Part shown: one piece after another, positions 36,481-48,384 of the stretch
How the letters are laid out: each line of letters opens with the position of its first letter
How positions within the stretch are numbered: position 1 is the first letter of the stretch
Assembly (NCBI RefSeq): GCF_022376445.1
Contig: NW_025955044.1
Coordinates: 104,723-168,722 of the forward strand
Source: Fomitopsis serialis
Taxonomy: Eukaryota > Basidiomycota > Agaricomycetes > Polyporales > Fomitopsidaceae
Direction: 5' to 3'
DNA length: 64,000 nucleotides
Position numbers and translations under genes: made by a program
The notes under the pieces: generated by a model
What the model saw: only the letters and a program-made list of their open reading frames with translations
The model's database searches: none
Told to the model about the DNA's origin: nothing

Positions 36481-36503
36481 GTTTAGGGCAGGCTGCCACT
36501 GTA
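36481..36503 (-). repeat. terminal repeat of AT-rich element 2
   Basis: Reverse complement of 5323-5345 with a single mismatch (G for T ahead of CAGCCTGCCCTAAAC). The flanking bases outside differ between the two sites, as expected for independent insertions. Confidence 0.75.
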
Positions 36504-38019
36504 TAGTCTGTCCAGCAAAGTTCACACTCCGACAGCAGTGCGCATCACTGTTTCCTCCACATCGCATCACTCGAAATGCCGCCAAAGGACGTGGTGCTAC
36601 CTCGCTCGCGCAGGTCATTAATCCCGGTTCGCTACAACGAGTAACGCGTGCCCTGCAGTGGTTGGTAGCCAGCAAACGACCCCGTTCGGCGATGTATGGG
36701 CTCAGATATGAGGAGATCGAGGATGTGCCACACGTAAGTATTCGAGCTCGGATTTGAATTTGAACGTTGACGACGCACCTCTGTTGGGCACACCGCGGAG
36801 CGGTGATGAACACGACTGCAGCCGGAAGTGCACTGACTTGGCGAGGGTCCGGCCACCTCGTCCCACTTCGCCTCCCTCTACGCTCAATGCGGTCATGACG
36901 CACTTTGAAGCCGAAAGTCAACGCTGTCCGTATGGACCCTATCTCCTTGTCTCTCAGTCTGGTGGTTAATGGTGACGGTCATACTCTGTCGTGATTCAAG
37001 TCTTCAAACGAGATGGCAGGATTGTCCGCGAAATACAAGTGTGTGCAGAAGAGGTCTCGGTGCGTTGGCCGGCCAGTGCGCGATACTCGCAAACACTCTT
37101 TCTGAGAGCGGACGAGGTAGTGAATGGATGAGGTCGCCGATGCGGTGCTCGCAGGCGTAGCTGTCTTAAGAGAGGGGTTTGAAAAGAGTGAGTCTCGTTC
37201 CGTGATATCGCATTTCTGTCACCCATTCCCCCATCGGCCAACTCCAACAGTGCTCTAGCCTTTCCGGCTCCCTTAACTGCACGTTCCCCACGCTGCATCC
37301 ACACCCCGAACCTGTCAAGCAAATGCATATTGACCGCATCCCAACCATCTTCCTCGCTTCTCGACTACACCCGCCACGTCTAAGCTGTCATCGCACAGTC
37401 ACGAGCAATGCGCTCACGCGCGCATGCCATTCATCAAGAGGGGCACCCTGTCACGCATCCCACGTCGGTAAGTGCCTGCGGTACGCATTCCACGCAGTAC
37501 TCACTGACCTTGCGATCCCAGGACGACATTTGCGCTGCTGTGTACTACTGCGCGTATCACAACATTCGCGTCCAGCAACACGTCTTGTTTCCCCGCCACC
37601 CTCACCCTTTCATCATTCTCATCCGCCGCCTCGCCACGGATTCCAGGCCTGAAGGCATGCATAGCGCCTCGGTGAGCACCTAGCATATATCGCTTTTTAT
37701 CACCTCACCACTACCCTCTCCCCTCCGCTGCTTCCATGTGCTCGCCCGCCGCAGTTCAATATCAAGCAGCCAACGGCTTTCGCCACATGCCCGGCTAGAC
37801 CGCGTCGCCACCGCCCTTGGCCACGTCTCCCAGTCGAGTGTGGTGGGAACGATGGCAACGCCTCCCTCCGCGGACCGTTTCCTGTGTGCTGACCAGCAGC
37901 TTGTTGCGCTGTTATGGTCCCCGTACCCCGGTGCATCTGCGCCGTTCTTTCGTCCCAACCCGCTCTCGTTATCAGTTCGCGCTTCCTGGATCCAGAGAAT
38001 GACTTAGGATCATCAAGTC
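36504..38019. other. intergenic, no recognised gene
   Basis: Several short frames on both strands. None carries a known motif. A decayed 5' part of the carboxypeptidase may lie in 37.7-38.0 kb but is not readable. Confidence 0.35.
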
Positions 38020-39165
38020 GACGTCGATGGTCGCAGTTGTCCTTGCGTCTCGGCGGGACGTACGCACCGCATATCGCGTCCGCCATCCACACAGAACAAG
38101 GCTCTCGCACTGCGGCAGCCGCGCGTGCGCTCGACATCGCCGTGACAGGGCTGCCGCCCGTCAACCTCGCGTCTGTGATGCCCGGCAACGAGCTTACGGA
38201 CCCCTACATCCAGCACACGAGCGTCCCCGATTGGGCCTGCGAGGGCCCGTCTGCCGTCTATGACGACCCCGATGGTTCGGAGTGCCAGGTTCTGCGCGCG
38301 AAGGTGCCGACGTGCCAGTGGCTCGTCAAGAGCTGCCACGACTTCAACTCGCGCCTCACGTGCGTGCCGGCGACCCTCTACTGCAACAGCCAGATTATAG
38401 CCCGCTCATTGTGAGTGTTCGTGCTCCTTCTATGTGTATCTACGAACATTGCGCAGAGCTCGGCTGCAACCCGTGCGACGTGCGCAAGAAGTGCACCCAC
38501 AAGGAGGGCGATCTGTGCTTCAAGCAGATGTCCTGGATCGAGACATGGGTGAACCAGCGCTGGGTCTCGACGCGGCGCGCAACTTCGAGAGCTGCAACAT
38601 GATGATGCAGGTCAACCAAGCGTTTGCGATGCAGGGCGACGGCGCGCACAATAGTACCGTGCTCATCCAAGTCCCCGACCTCGTCGAGGAAGATGTCAGG
38701 CTGCTCGTCCACGCCGGAGACGCGGACATGATGTGCAACTTCATCGTCCGTCTGCTCTCGTGTCCGCCGCGTGGGCGCACTGACCACTGTGCGCAGGGCA
38801 ACGAACGCTGGGTCGAGCAGCTCGACACGCGCTTCCAGAAGGGGTTTGCGGCGAAGAAGGCTGCTCTATAGGTGACTACCGAGACGGGTACGCTCACGGG
38901 CACGGTCCGCAGCGCATACGGCAACGACGAGACCGCGGGCAGCATCACCTTTGTCACTGTCCACGAGGCTGGGTACGTCTTCCGTTTGTTGTATGTACCG
39001 ATGCGAGTCTAATCCTCGATACAGGCACATGGTCACGTACGACCAGCCCGAGGCTGGCTTGGTGAGTCATTCATTCCCTTTACTGCTCCTGTTCTGATGA
39101 GCGATGCAGGACCTCGTGACAAAGTGGCTGTACGACATCCCGCTCACGCTTGAGCGCGGCCGCGA
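38020..39165 (+). pseudogene. serine carboxypeptidase (S10, carboxypeptidase Y-like) pseudogene
   Basis: From 38050 the frame reads LGGTYAPHIASAIH, the segment after the nucleophile in S10 enzymes, but the GESYGG serine itself is lost because the preceding bases diverge. Next come DIAVTGLPPVNLASVMPGNE (38137-38195), LTDPYIQ, CDVRKKCTHKEGDLCFKQMS and, after a one-base shift near 38550, FESCNMMMQVNQAFAMQGDG. LLVHAGDADMMCNF retains the catalytic Asp region, and HEAG/HMVTYDQPE, split by an intron (38973-39024), retains the catalytic His. A TAG at 38869-38871 interrupts the frame. Introns are otherwise correctly placed. The enzyme would be vacuolar or secreted, removing C-terminal residues. The N-terminal half with signal and propeptide is absent. 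Confidence 0.85.
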
Positions 39166-40495
39166 CTCGTGTGCCTTTCGAGGAAGTGTAGCTAAAATAC
39201 GTACAGGTCAATCTGCTCCCCCGGTCATGCTGACGAGCATGTGGAAGTCTGACTCACTCCGTTTGCCCAACCGTGATGTTCTTCTACCGCATTGCTACAG
39301 GAATGAATTAAGTTGAGCAAGACTGTACAGGACATTGCTGAAGCCGCGAGAAGCCGATCTGCTTGTACTCAGCTCTTGATGAAGTTCCGGCCGTCTGGGC
39401 TCTGCGAGCTGATGGAACAGTCAGCTGGACCTGTTATCGCCATGTGAATGAAGACTTCTCGGCCTCTCATCAAGGGCGTTTGGTGAGTGCACTGAAGTGT
39501 TTCAGTGGTTCGAGGCTCGCCGCTCAAATTGTAACTTGATAACAGTCAGACTGTCGGATGGTACGCCGCGCGGTAAGGCCTCCTTCGGTGAGCGAGACGC
39601 GGATGCGTCTCACGCCTCGTTTCGAATATCGACGTCGATCGTGTCCCGGACCTCATGCACATGCATCACTGGGGATAGAACCTGAACACAGAAGACACCG
39701 TGCATCGATAGGAAGCATCAATAGTTCCATGGATAACGCTCGGTTCTTCCAGTCCTATCCCGCGCGCTTCTTATCGATGCAATGTTGGGCAGCGATATCC
39801 TAGTCTCCGTTGCATACCATAAAAGAACGGCGAGCACTTTTGTGGCGATATCCCTATTCTCGAAGAGAAGGTAGTCTTCGTTTTCGCACCTTCATCAGTT
39901 TTTATGTCAATTCTCCCATTTGTCCAGATTGGTGCTACGGTTTACGTTCAGTTCCCATTTTGAGCCTGCATCGACAGCAGACATAGCCCTATACACCGCA
40001 CATGCACCCAATCCCTCGCTGTCGACTTTCGACCTCCGGTTCGTACCGGTGTCGTGGGTATCCCAGCTTCTGAAGCTGTGGTCAACCCCGCAAGCGTGTA
40101 GCCAAATGGAAACCATGCACCTAAACCTCAATGCCGCGGAGGATGTCCCATCTGCAAATCTTGGACCACACCTTACAGAGATCCTGCGTCTCGCTGGACC
40201 TGCACTCAAGTCACCTTGGGTTGGGTGTTATTTCGCTGATGGTAAAGATCTTCGTGGCTCGTCATTGCACTTTCAGTCACTCATCGGATCCACAGAAGGC
40301 TCAATCCACGATGCCGTACTACGAGTTACCGCAAATACATTGCTGGCGTCGCTGATAGTGGACTTTCACGTCAGCAATGCGTGACCGTGGTCTTGCATCC
40401 ATTGTACGGCTCGATACAAACACACATCCGCAGGAGGGTTCCTCGGCGAAGTGCGACGCGATATATAGAAATCGACAATCGTATGGACGAACCTA
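39166..40495. other. intergenic with one unassigned ORF
   Basis: A 154-codon plus-strand frame at 39920-40384 looks protein-like but has no motif I recognise, no intron and no clear promoter. The rest shows nothing. Confidence 0.3.
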
Positions 40496-40832
40496 CATCA
40501 GGAAAGCGTCACCGTGCCTAATGCGCCTAAACACGCCTAAAGTGTCTCACGGGTGTCTAATTTACCTCATTGTCTAACGATTTCTGAGCTTCACAGTTGG
40601 TCGAGCAGCCTCGGTAGAGTCGCTAGTGGCATATGTATATTATGATAACTGTACAGTACCAACTATGAATACTACATTGAATACCAGTTGCGTCCCGACA
40701 AGACCGCCGACGCGTCTGCAAGCAGTGATCAGTGAGTACAGCACTCGCGAAGCCACGAGTCGACCTAGCCACGTACCGGTGATTGCATCCGCCGTCAATG
40801 CGTCTCGAGCCCGCTTGCCAGCGGCGTCGATA

Positions 40833-41125
40833 GTGAGCATCGGGTACGACAGTGAGGTCGTCCCGGAAGGCGGAAACACCGCTCTTATGGCCAGCAGAAC
40901 GCACAACGAGCTTCTCGCTCATTGGTACACCTGCTGGCGCGGCAGTAGCAAAAGAACGGGCACGTCTGACGTGCAGCCTTGCGCGCCAGACGTGCTACCG
41001 TGTGTAGCAGCGGGTACGACGGTGAGGTCCACCCGGAAAGCGGAAGTGCCGTCTTTGTGGCCAGAAAGACGGCGAGCTTTGCGTTCGTCGATACACCTAC
41101 TGGCGCAGACACTGGGAATGGAGAC
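40833..41125. repeat. diverged tandem duplication, about 173-bp period
   Basis: Segments beginning GGGTACGACAGTGAGGTC (40840) and GGGTACGACGGTGAGGTC (41013) correspond for roughly 120 bp, through CGGAA, GTGGCCAG/ATGGCCAG and TACACCT-CTGGCGC. Confidence 0.75.
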
Positions 41126-41269
41126 GGCGAGGCGAGGACGGCCAGCGAGGGCGTACCTGCATTTGTTGAGCCTTCGTGCTCGTTCTTTCTGCTCGTCACA
41201 TGCCCTTCTCCCTCCTCTCGCTTCCTCCCCTTCTCCTCTTCTTCCTTCTGCGTCCCGTGCGCCGCGTTC

Positions 41270-42150
41270 TCGGTGGGCTGCAACGGGTGGACGAGAGCGG
41301 GCGGGCGAGAGTAGGTGGGTGAGAGCAGGCAGGCGAGAGCAGGCGCGCGTGCGAGAAGCCACGGGCGAGCGGGCGCGCACATGCGAGCCAGCAGGAGGGC
41401 GAGCGCAGGCAGGTGGATAAGTAGGTACGAGCGAACGAGTGGGCAAGTCGGGCGGAGAGATGAACCGCGCGGGGGCGCGCGAGAAGCCAAGGGCGGGTGT
41501 GTGAGCGGGCGGGCGAGTGGGCATGCGAGTGTCGGGCAAGGAGCACGGTAGGCGAGGGAGGACGAGCTGGACTGGCTGACCGGGGGCTTGTCGAGGTTGT
41601 GCGGCGGAGTGGTGCTGAGGGGTGGATGACGACCCGGGGCGTCCGAGAGTCCTTGTCGCGGACGAAACACGGGGTGCTGGGACGGCAGTGGCAGGCGAGA
41701 AGTGACGAGGCCGGGGTCGCACTCATATCGCGAGTATGCGTGAGACACGCGTGATGATGGCGCAAGCAGGGACGGTGGTGCTGAACCGGGTGTCGTGCTT
41801 GATTGAAGGATGGTCAACGAGGCATGGGCAGAGGCCGTCGGCTGTGTGCAGGCAGAGCAAGGCTACGAGGGTGGACAGGCGTGAGATGCCAGCAGGAAGC
41901 AGAGGCGGGGCGTCGGCGCGGCGCACAGCTCCGCCCCGCATACATATCGAGAAGGAGGTAGTGTAGTAGCGGGGGGTAGCACAGTGCGTACAGGGTCATC
42001 GCGTGTCAAGCGGGGTGCGACGGACGGCTTGCGTACGAGCGCGGGCCTGCAAGAACACGCGGGTGGATGAGGACGGGCGAGCACGAGAGGGCGGACGTGT
42101 GGGCGCAAGAGGGCAAGCGAGCGGACAAGCCGTATGCGCGGACGGACGCG
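41270..42150. repeat. G-rich degenerate low-complexity arm
   Basis: Built of GCGAGCGGGCGGGCGAG-like units without fixed period. Long open frames on both strands here come from the lack of TA-containing codons and are not evidence for genes. Confidence 0.7.
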
Positions 42151-43265
42151 TGGTCACTAGTTACTGCGAGCCCATTGCTCGACGATGCACCTAGTCGGGC
42201 AGGGTGACTAGTAACGGAAGTAGGTACATTGTAGTTTGCTTACCGTCATTTTCTGACCCTTGCTTGGCTTTCGTCCATCGCTCCTGCCCCTCGTCCTTGT
42301 ATCTCCTTCGTCCGCGCTCGTTTTCCTCGAGTCATGCTTGGTCCTTGGGGGATACCGTTCAAGCGCTTCTCGGAGCCCTGTGGTGTCAAGTAGTTGCGTT
42401 CTTGAGTGTGTTGTCGGCCGTGCCGTAGCAAGTCATTCAACAGGAAGGAAGACAACGGGGACTTTGCCCAAGACTGCTGACGTCTGCCCTAAACACATTC
42501 CAAACTCCGAAATTGAGCGCTTTGAGCTGCCTCGCTGGCACTCTCGTCTCACGTCTTGCCGTCGTGCGCCTCACCGTCAACATCATGTTCTGTGCTTCGC
42601 TCAGCATTGCATGTGGCTGCCTCTATGCGAGGACGCCTCATCGGCCACCAGGTGAGTACGATGAATCTGTATATCCTCAGTTTTTTCTCCTCATTTACTT
42701 CCTCGCCAGAAAGTCTCTCGCATCTGTATGCTCTCACCCTTCGCGCCATCAACACCCTCAGCCCCTCCCTCTACCCCGTGTTCCTACCATCAACAACAAT
42801 CACGCAAGCCATCCAAATCTCGCCATCAAGAACCTGACAAGCGATGCGCCCTCCCCTCCCAAGCCGAGCCCGGGTCGGGTCGGAGCCGCAGCGTGAATGC
42901 GATGTTGAGCTCCGGCATCGGGGTGCGATATGCACGCACACACGTCGGCCACTCCAGCTCGGCCATCTCCTGCGCGTTGGGCTCGGGCTCGGAGAAGAGC
43001 GCGCCGGGCATGCTTGTCAGCGGCGAGGGCATGCGCATATGGTTGTGCGCACAGGTAGGTGAAGAGAACGTAAGCGGGGATGTCGTCGGGGTGCACGCAG
43101 ATGAGGCGGGGACACCGAGTGCCCGTGACGAGGCGGCGCGCACGGACCACGCAGGCTTCGAGACAGGAAGCTGTACATCGCATCAGCGTCGACAGTTTCA
43201 GGATTGCGCGCGGGCTTGGTGTAGAGCCCATGCAACCGCCTGGATGATACGTAGGCCAGTACTGG
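42151..43265. other. interior of the foldback-like element, no recognised gene
   Basis: Minus-strand frames around 43143-42826 look coding-like but match nothing I know. This is the unique centre between the two arms. Confidence 0.3.
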
Positions 43266-43965
43266 ATGCTTCGTCGTGAAGCGGGCGGGTGCTCGCTCAC
43301 TCTTGCGCTCTTTCTCACCAGCTTGTCCGCCTACTCGCCCGTCCGCTCTCCTGTCCGCTCTCTTGCCAACTCCCCTCTCGCTAGCTTGTTCGCCTGCCCA
43401 CCCTCTCCCTCTCATTGGCCCGGCCGCCCGCCGTCGCCTTCTTGCTGCCGCCCCGCTTTTGCTAGCTCAATACCTGTTGCTGCCTCCTTGCACTTGCCTG
43501 CTAGCTCACGCACCCGCCTACTTGTTCCCCCGCTCGCTTGCCCGTCCTCATTCGTCCGCTCGCTTGCCTGTTCTTGTCCGCCCACGCTCGCATCCTCACG
43601 AGTGCGCTTGTTACTCGCTCTTGCCCCTTGGCCCCTGTTTGCGTTGTCTTGCCCACCCGCAAACTCAGCCCCTTGCCACCCTGCTCGTCTGTCAACTTGC
43701 CCGCTCACTTGTATGCCTGCTCGCCTGCTAGCCGCAAGTCCTCACCTGCCTGCCTGCTCTCACTTACCCGCTTTTGCCCGTCTGCCGGCTCGCCCATCTG
43801 CGCTCTCGCTCACTCGCTTGCCCCGTCAATGCTCCCTCTTGCCAATGTTCTATCTTGCCCACCAGCTCGTGCTTTCCCTCGCTCCCGCCCATGCTCCTTC
43901 TCGCCCATTCTGCCACCTGTCTGCCTCACCCCCGCTCGCCTGCAAACCTGCCTTTACCTGTGCAA
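43266..43965. repeat. C-rich degenerate low-complexity arm
   Basis: Composed of CTCGCTTGCCCGCC-like units; it is the strand complement in style of the 41270-42150 arm. Its overlapping long frames are composition artefacts. Confidence 0.7.
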
Positions 43966-44307
43966 AATACGTACTCGTAGTGTGGTGGTTCTGTATTAGG
44001 CTACACTCCTATTCGAGACGATGGAAGGGTGCTTGGGAAGTACGCTGTCGGAAAACATGTACATTAGTACAGTAGCTATGGTGGTTCAATATATCTTTGC
44101 AACGAGTTTTGTATGAATTGCGATTGCGTGTGCATAGTCCCATCGGTCTAACAGTTGCCTCGCTGCCTCGTCGTCTTACTGCCTAACGGCCTAATAGCTG
44201 TCTCAATGAGAAATGAATCTACTCAAATTAGGCACTGTGTCTAAACCCGCCTAAGTGCCTAAATGCCTCAATGAGGCGGATTAGGCACGAGTGCCACTTT
44301 CCTGATG

Positions 44308-45929
44308 CTTCTACCTTTTGTATCATAGATTACCACACTCTGCAAGGTCACTATGGAGGAGGACTCGTTTGCGTCCAGAGGGGAGTGTAAACAGATATCA
44401 CCGGCTCGCCGAAGCAGGAGTGGAGTCTGAGAAAGAGGATGCGCTGGACCGTCCAAACAGATTGCCGAGACAGGTGCATTTTATCCCTGACAGAAAGGTG
44501 GTATCCATAATAACAAACATGTATGCATCTACGCAGTTCTTGGGTAGTAGGAGCAGGCATGGTGAGCGTACGCGATGAAGATCGCACCAAACTACTCGAA
44601 TAGGTAATGTCACAAGTCACTATTTGGCCGGTCCAAAGAGGTCCAAACAAGATTCTCGTCGCGCGCATGCGACAACCATTATGCAAACGACTGTAACCTC
44701 TCATCCCTCCTCTCCCGCATGCCATATCCGTCATTTCCGAAACCTGCAGGCCCGTTCTTCGACATATCATACGTACTCCCGCGGATCGGCTGTGTAAGGC
44801 GAGGCGGACACTGGTGGGTGGGATTAGCTGCTCCAGACGCTGGTCTCAGCACGCTGTGGAAGGGAAACCCATCCCACGTCTTTCTTTTTCTTTTTCGTTA
44901 CAATTCCCTACGTTACTCTCGACTCTACCGGCGCGCCTGCGACGAACCGGAAGGCCGCGACGCGGACCCGCTAGTAGGACGAGACGAGCGCCGCAACGCC
45001 GAGTGCCGCACCTGCTGGGGGACCAGGTCACGATTAGTAAATAGCACCGCGTGCGAGCTGCCAATCACGTACCGAGACAAGGGTTCGTCAGTCAACGCTG
45101 GAAGGGGACTCAAGGGACGTCTGTCGCCCAGGAGGGTGCCCATATGCCTGCTGTACAATACTTTCCTTATTAGGTATCATTCCTTCCCGATACGTCAAAC
45201 ACTCACACTTCGCGCTTCTTTCGAACCATCTCTCGCTCGCCGACGTCTCTCTCCCTCTCTTCTACTTTTTTATCCCTCTCGCGCTTCCAAGGTTCTAGAA
45301 CTCCTCTCGTGTGTATTAGTACTGGGCCGCGCCGCCCTGCTCTCTATCGAATTCCCTCTCCCCAGTTCTCTCTCGTCTCGTGATCCGACTCCGGCATTTA
45401 GACGCGACACAGCGGTCGCGGGTGCAAAACTAGTCGAGTAGCAAGTCGAGGAGAGCGCGTCGAGTCGCGTTTCGATACGTGTAAGAGTTTCATTAGTCTC
45501 GGCGGCCTAACTACGTTATACAGACCACCTCCGTCGTCCTTCACCGAGCCCTACGTCCATCTCGACCACCCGACCTCCCTGCATCAGGACGAGCGCGTGT
45601 TGTGTGTGGGTTTGTCGTCGCATGCACGTCTTCTCTCCGACAACGCGGAATATCGAACTTGTAGTAGGCTCTCAGGCTGTAATCCGATTCAGTTAACTGC
45701 AGTCCGATATATCACGAATTGGGCAGACATACGACGTGATGCGTCCGTAGTCAGCGCCGCATATCTGAGCATGTTACTTATCTCTTCCGCGGAATATGCT
45801 TTTCGTCCGTCCCACTAGCGTTGCACGCGCCTTCTTCGCAGCCACTAGCCTCCGAGTCAGTAATACTTCGTACCGGAACGTGTCCCTAGTCGAGCGGATG
45901 AGCGCACTGATCATGAGCAGGTGACCTCG
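44308..45929. other. intergenic, no recognised gene
   Basis: A long plus-strand frame at 44719-45441 is R/S/L-rich and probably a composition artefact. Nothing identifiable. Confidence 0.35.
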
Positions 45930-46425
45930 GCTGCGCCCTTGCGGACGACGGAGTCAGGACACTCACCAAGTACTGAGTGTACCGACGATGAATCACAAGT
46001 GACCACACATTCACCGACAGGATCGGGATGGAATTCAAACTGTACGACTACGCGATCTAGCCACGGCGCGAACAGAGTGATCATGCTCGACTTGATCGCA
46101 AGCATTGTGGCGATTTGAATGGCATCCCCGAAGATATTGATGTATGCACCGTCGTCGTAGTACATTGGAACGCCAGAGACGGGTAGAAGCTGGTCAAATA
46201 CGCTACGAGACAGTATAGCGTGGAAAGTGGAGGTGGAGCAGTGGAGGTGGAGCTGGGAGGGTCCGAGTCTGTCTTGCTGACTGAGGTCACCGAGTCATAC
46301 GTATCTTCAGACGTCTCAGACTTTTCCAGGTGCATGCGAATTGTGAGTCTCTTCAGATGCGAGCTTCGGATTTCAGATAGAAAGATACCCAGGGCCCTCT
46401 GGATCATCGAGAGTGATGCATACAC
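45930..46425 (-). CDS. hypothetical fragment, F-box/LRR-like in style
   Basis: Reads SSHLKRLTIRMHLEKSE, an acidic serine-rich stretch, and after a frame change TFHAILSRSVFDQLLPVSGV then YYDDGAYINIFGDAIQIATM and APWLDRVVVQFEFHPDP. This resembles the C-terminal parts of Agaricomycete F-box-like proteins, but no F-box is visible and the frame must shift or splice once. Function unknown. Confidence 0.25.
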
Positions 46426-48384
46426 GTTCGATCACAATGATCATGCCCTGCGCAATACATCAGCTTTTCAGCTTCACGCCAAGCTTGGCACAACTACAAC
46501 TTACACCGTGAGACTTGTCTGACGCTCTTGAGGCGTATGTCGACCTACGACGACCTTGCGAGACGTGTGCACGGTGGGCATCCTGGGTAGCCTATATACA
46601 CAGTAGGGAGTAGGGCACAACATCCCGACCGCCGAGTCAGAGGGACACGTTCGCTCATGCTGAGTGGTCACGCCCGCAGCGACACCCTCAGTACTACTCA
46701 CAGAATAGAGCGAACACACACCTGTAAGGTTTGAGCTTGAGAAGAGCCACGTGCACTCACAGAGGGTAGCGTGAACGCACAGTGCATGTCGTAGACAAGG
46801 CCTACCGAGGATCCGAAGATATGGTACACAAGCTTTCAGCCACGTCACCATCGCGTTGCTCGTGCTGCGATGAACGAGTGGACGCGGATACTCCAAACAC
46901 CTGGTATTTGCGTGAAATGCGAATACGAAAATGGATATTATCGACAAGGACACGGGACGTAGGCGAAACGAGAGGTTGAGGTAGACGAAAAGACTACAGT
47001 CTCTGAGAAAAGCCGCAGCGTCGTGGTAGACGACCGCATACATGTCGCTCGAGACGAGGGGGGTTGAAAAGGAGAAAGTAGGAGGAGTACTCATCCTTCG
47101 GTCCGAGGAGCATAGCGCATTTCTGGAGAGGCGTACATAGCTCCGCAGACACCAAGCCATGCTGCATGTACAAGGGACGATCTAGGAGATACTGCTAAGT
47201 GTGACGGTACGTGGAAGGGAGAAGTGGCTTGGCCACAACTCACGAAGTGACCGTGACCATCAGGATTATGCTCAGAGTGGCCGGCGCTGACGGATAGGCT
47301 CGCGCCCTCGGAGTCTTGATTTGCGAGGGTAGATGCGACTGGAAACCTGAAATAAATGATAAGTGTGCTCACAGAAAGTGTTTGCAGGGTGCTTAAACCC
47401 CACAAAGCTCGAGAAAGGCCGCGGTAAAAGTAGAACATAGCTCGAGATTCACCAGGTCGACCCTGATTGCCCTCCCTTCGTGTCAGTGGTCTCCACAAGT
47501 GCAACCTGCGGGTGTATGCGAGCGCTGCCGGATTGTGGCATTGCAAGTCTTTCATAACGGCCTGCACTCAGCTGGAGAACAGAGGAGGGTTTCATGAGGC
47601 GGGGGTCGAGAATACGCGCGCGGACTTGGGATAGCGGCCAGCACGGACACAGATCTGCGCAATGTATATCAGACGTGGGTCAGAGCTAGGCATAGGGTAT
47701 TCGAGTCGCACCTTTGCATGTCGCAAGACAACCTGCAGAGGCACAGTACGGTGACGCGTACGACCGTCAGCTTCAAGGGATGGCCGATGGCATTGATCGT
47801 CACAGGCAGATGGTCGGTGAGTGAGAGGGACGAACAAAAACGAGAACGAGGTGAGGACGGCGGCAAGACGGACGAGGAGAAGGATGCGGTTCTCGTCGGC
47901 CCGGGCGCGCTTCTGCACTCGGCGGCGCCTCCGCTCGCCTCCGTCGTAGCCACGTTCACAAGCTTGTTGCCCATCTCCGCGCGCACAACGCCGAGTGCTG
48001 CATTCCCATGATGCCGTGTCAGCTGTCCATGTCAATGCAGAGATCGACAGACCGCAGGATGCACGCACTCTTTCGGGCGCGCGAGAGTTTGTCAATGCCT
48101 CAGGCCCTGTTCGGTAGCGCGGAAACCGTTTCCTCGCCGTGTTTCCTCACCTCGGGCTCACCTCGGGGCGCCTGAAAAACAAATAAAGCCAAATATGGCT
48201 CCGTCACGCCCGAAATCGAGCCAGTGCTCGTCTGTACACACAAAATGCCCAACCACAGCCGCAATATTGAAGAGAACTGGCAGCAACGACGCAAACAGCT
48301 ACTTCTGCATGCCCTCATCTTTATCAAAATACTCTTTACTGCTTTTCTTATCCTTGCAGACCCATCTTACGACCGCGAACCTTA
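46426..48384. other. intergenic, hydrophobic unassigned ORFs
   Basis: Minus-strand frames at 46501-47160 and 47091-47567 have hydrophobic runs and a plausible intron near 47345, so a membrane-protein remnant is possible. I cannot name a family. Confidence 0.3.

Larger units (their letters stand above)
35017..36503 (-). mobile_element. AT-rich mobile element 2 (probable)
   Basis: A 1.5-kb AT-rich block with its 5' end at 36503, marked by the 23-bp sequence shared with element 1 on the opposite strand. It replaces the C-terminus of the RdRP remnant. Its one gene (HP1-like) starts about 110 bp inside the shared end. The far end near 35017 is set by composition and loss of RdRP similarity only. 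Confidence 0.6.
40496..44307. mobile_element. foldback-like element with terminal inverted repeats
   Basis: The left end begins CATCAGGAAAGCGTCACC then GTGCCTAATGCGCCT. The right end, read in reverse, begins CATCAGGAAAGTGGCACT then CGTGCCTAATCCGCCT. They match over about 33 bp with a few mismatches and one indel. Both ends then carry repeated GCCTAA motifs. Inside are a G-rich arm on the left and a C-rich arm on the right. No transposase is seen, so it is non-autonomous. No clear target-site duplication was found. Confidence 0.6.

Noticed and set aside
36501..36757. Plus-strand frame at the edge of AT-rich element 2
   Set aside because: Short, with no motif, and it overlaps the element border.
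40885..41817. Minus-strand 310-codon frame and its overlapping partners
   Set aside because: They lie in the G-rich low-complexity arm, are open in several frames at once, and encode only Pro/Arg/Ala/Ser-rich sequence.
43266..44075. Plus-strand 269-codon frame
   Set aside because: It is the mirror case in the C-rich arm, with no motif and competing frames equally open.
44790..45530. Possible solo LTR (TGTGTAAGG... to ...GTTATACA)
   Set aside because: TG...CA ends exist but the flanks show no target duplication and no second copy is visible.
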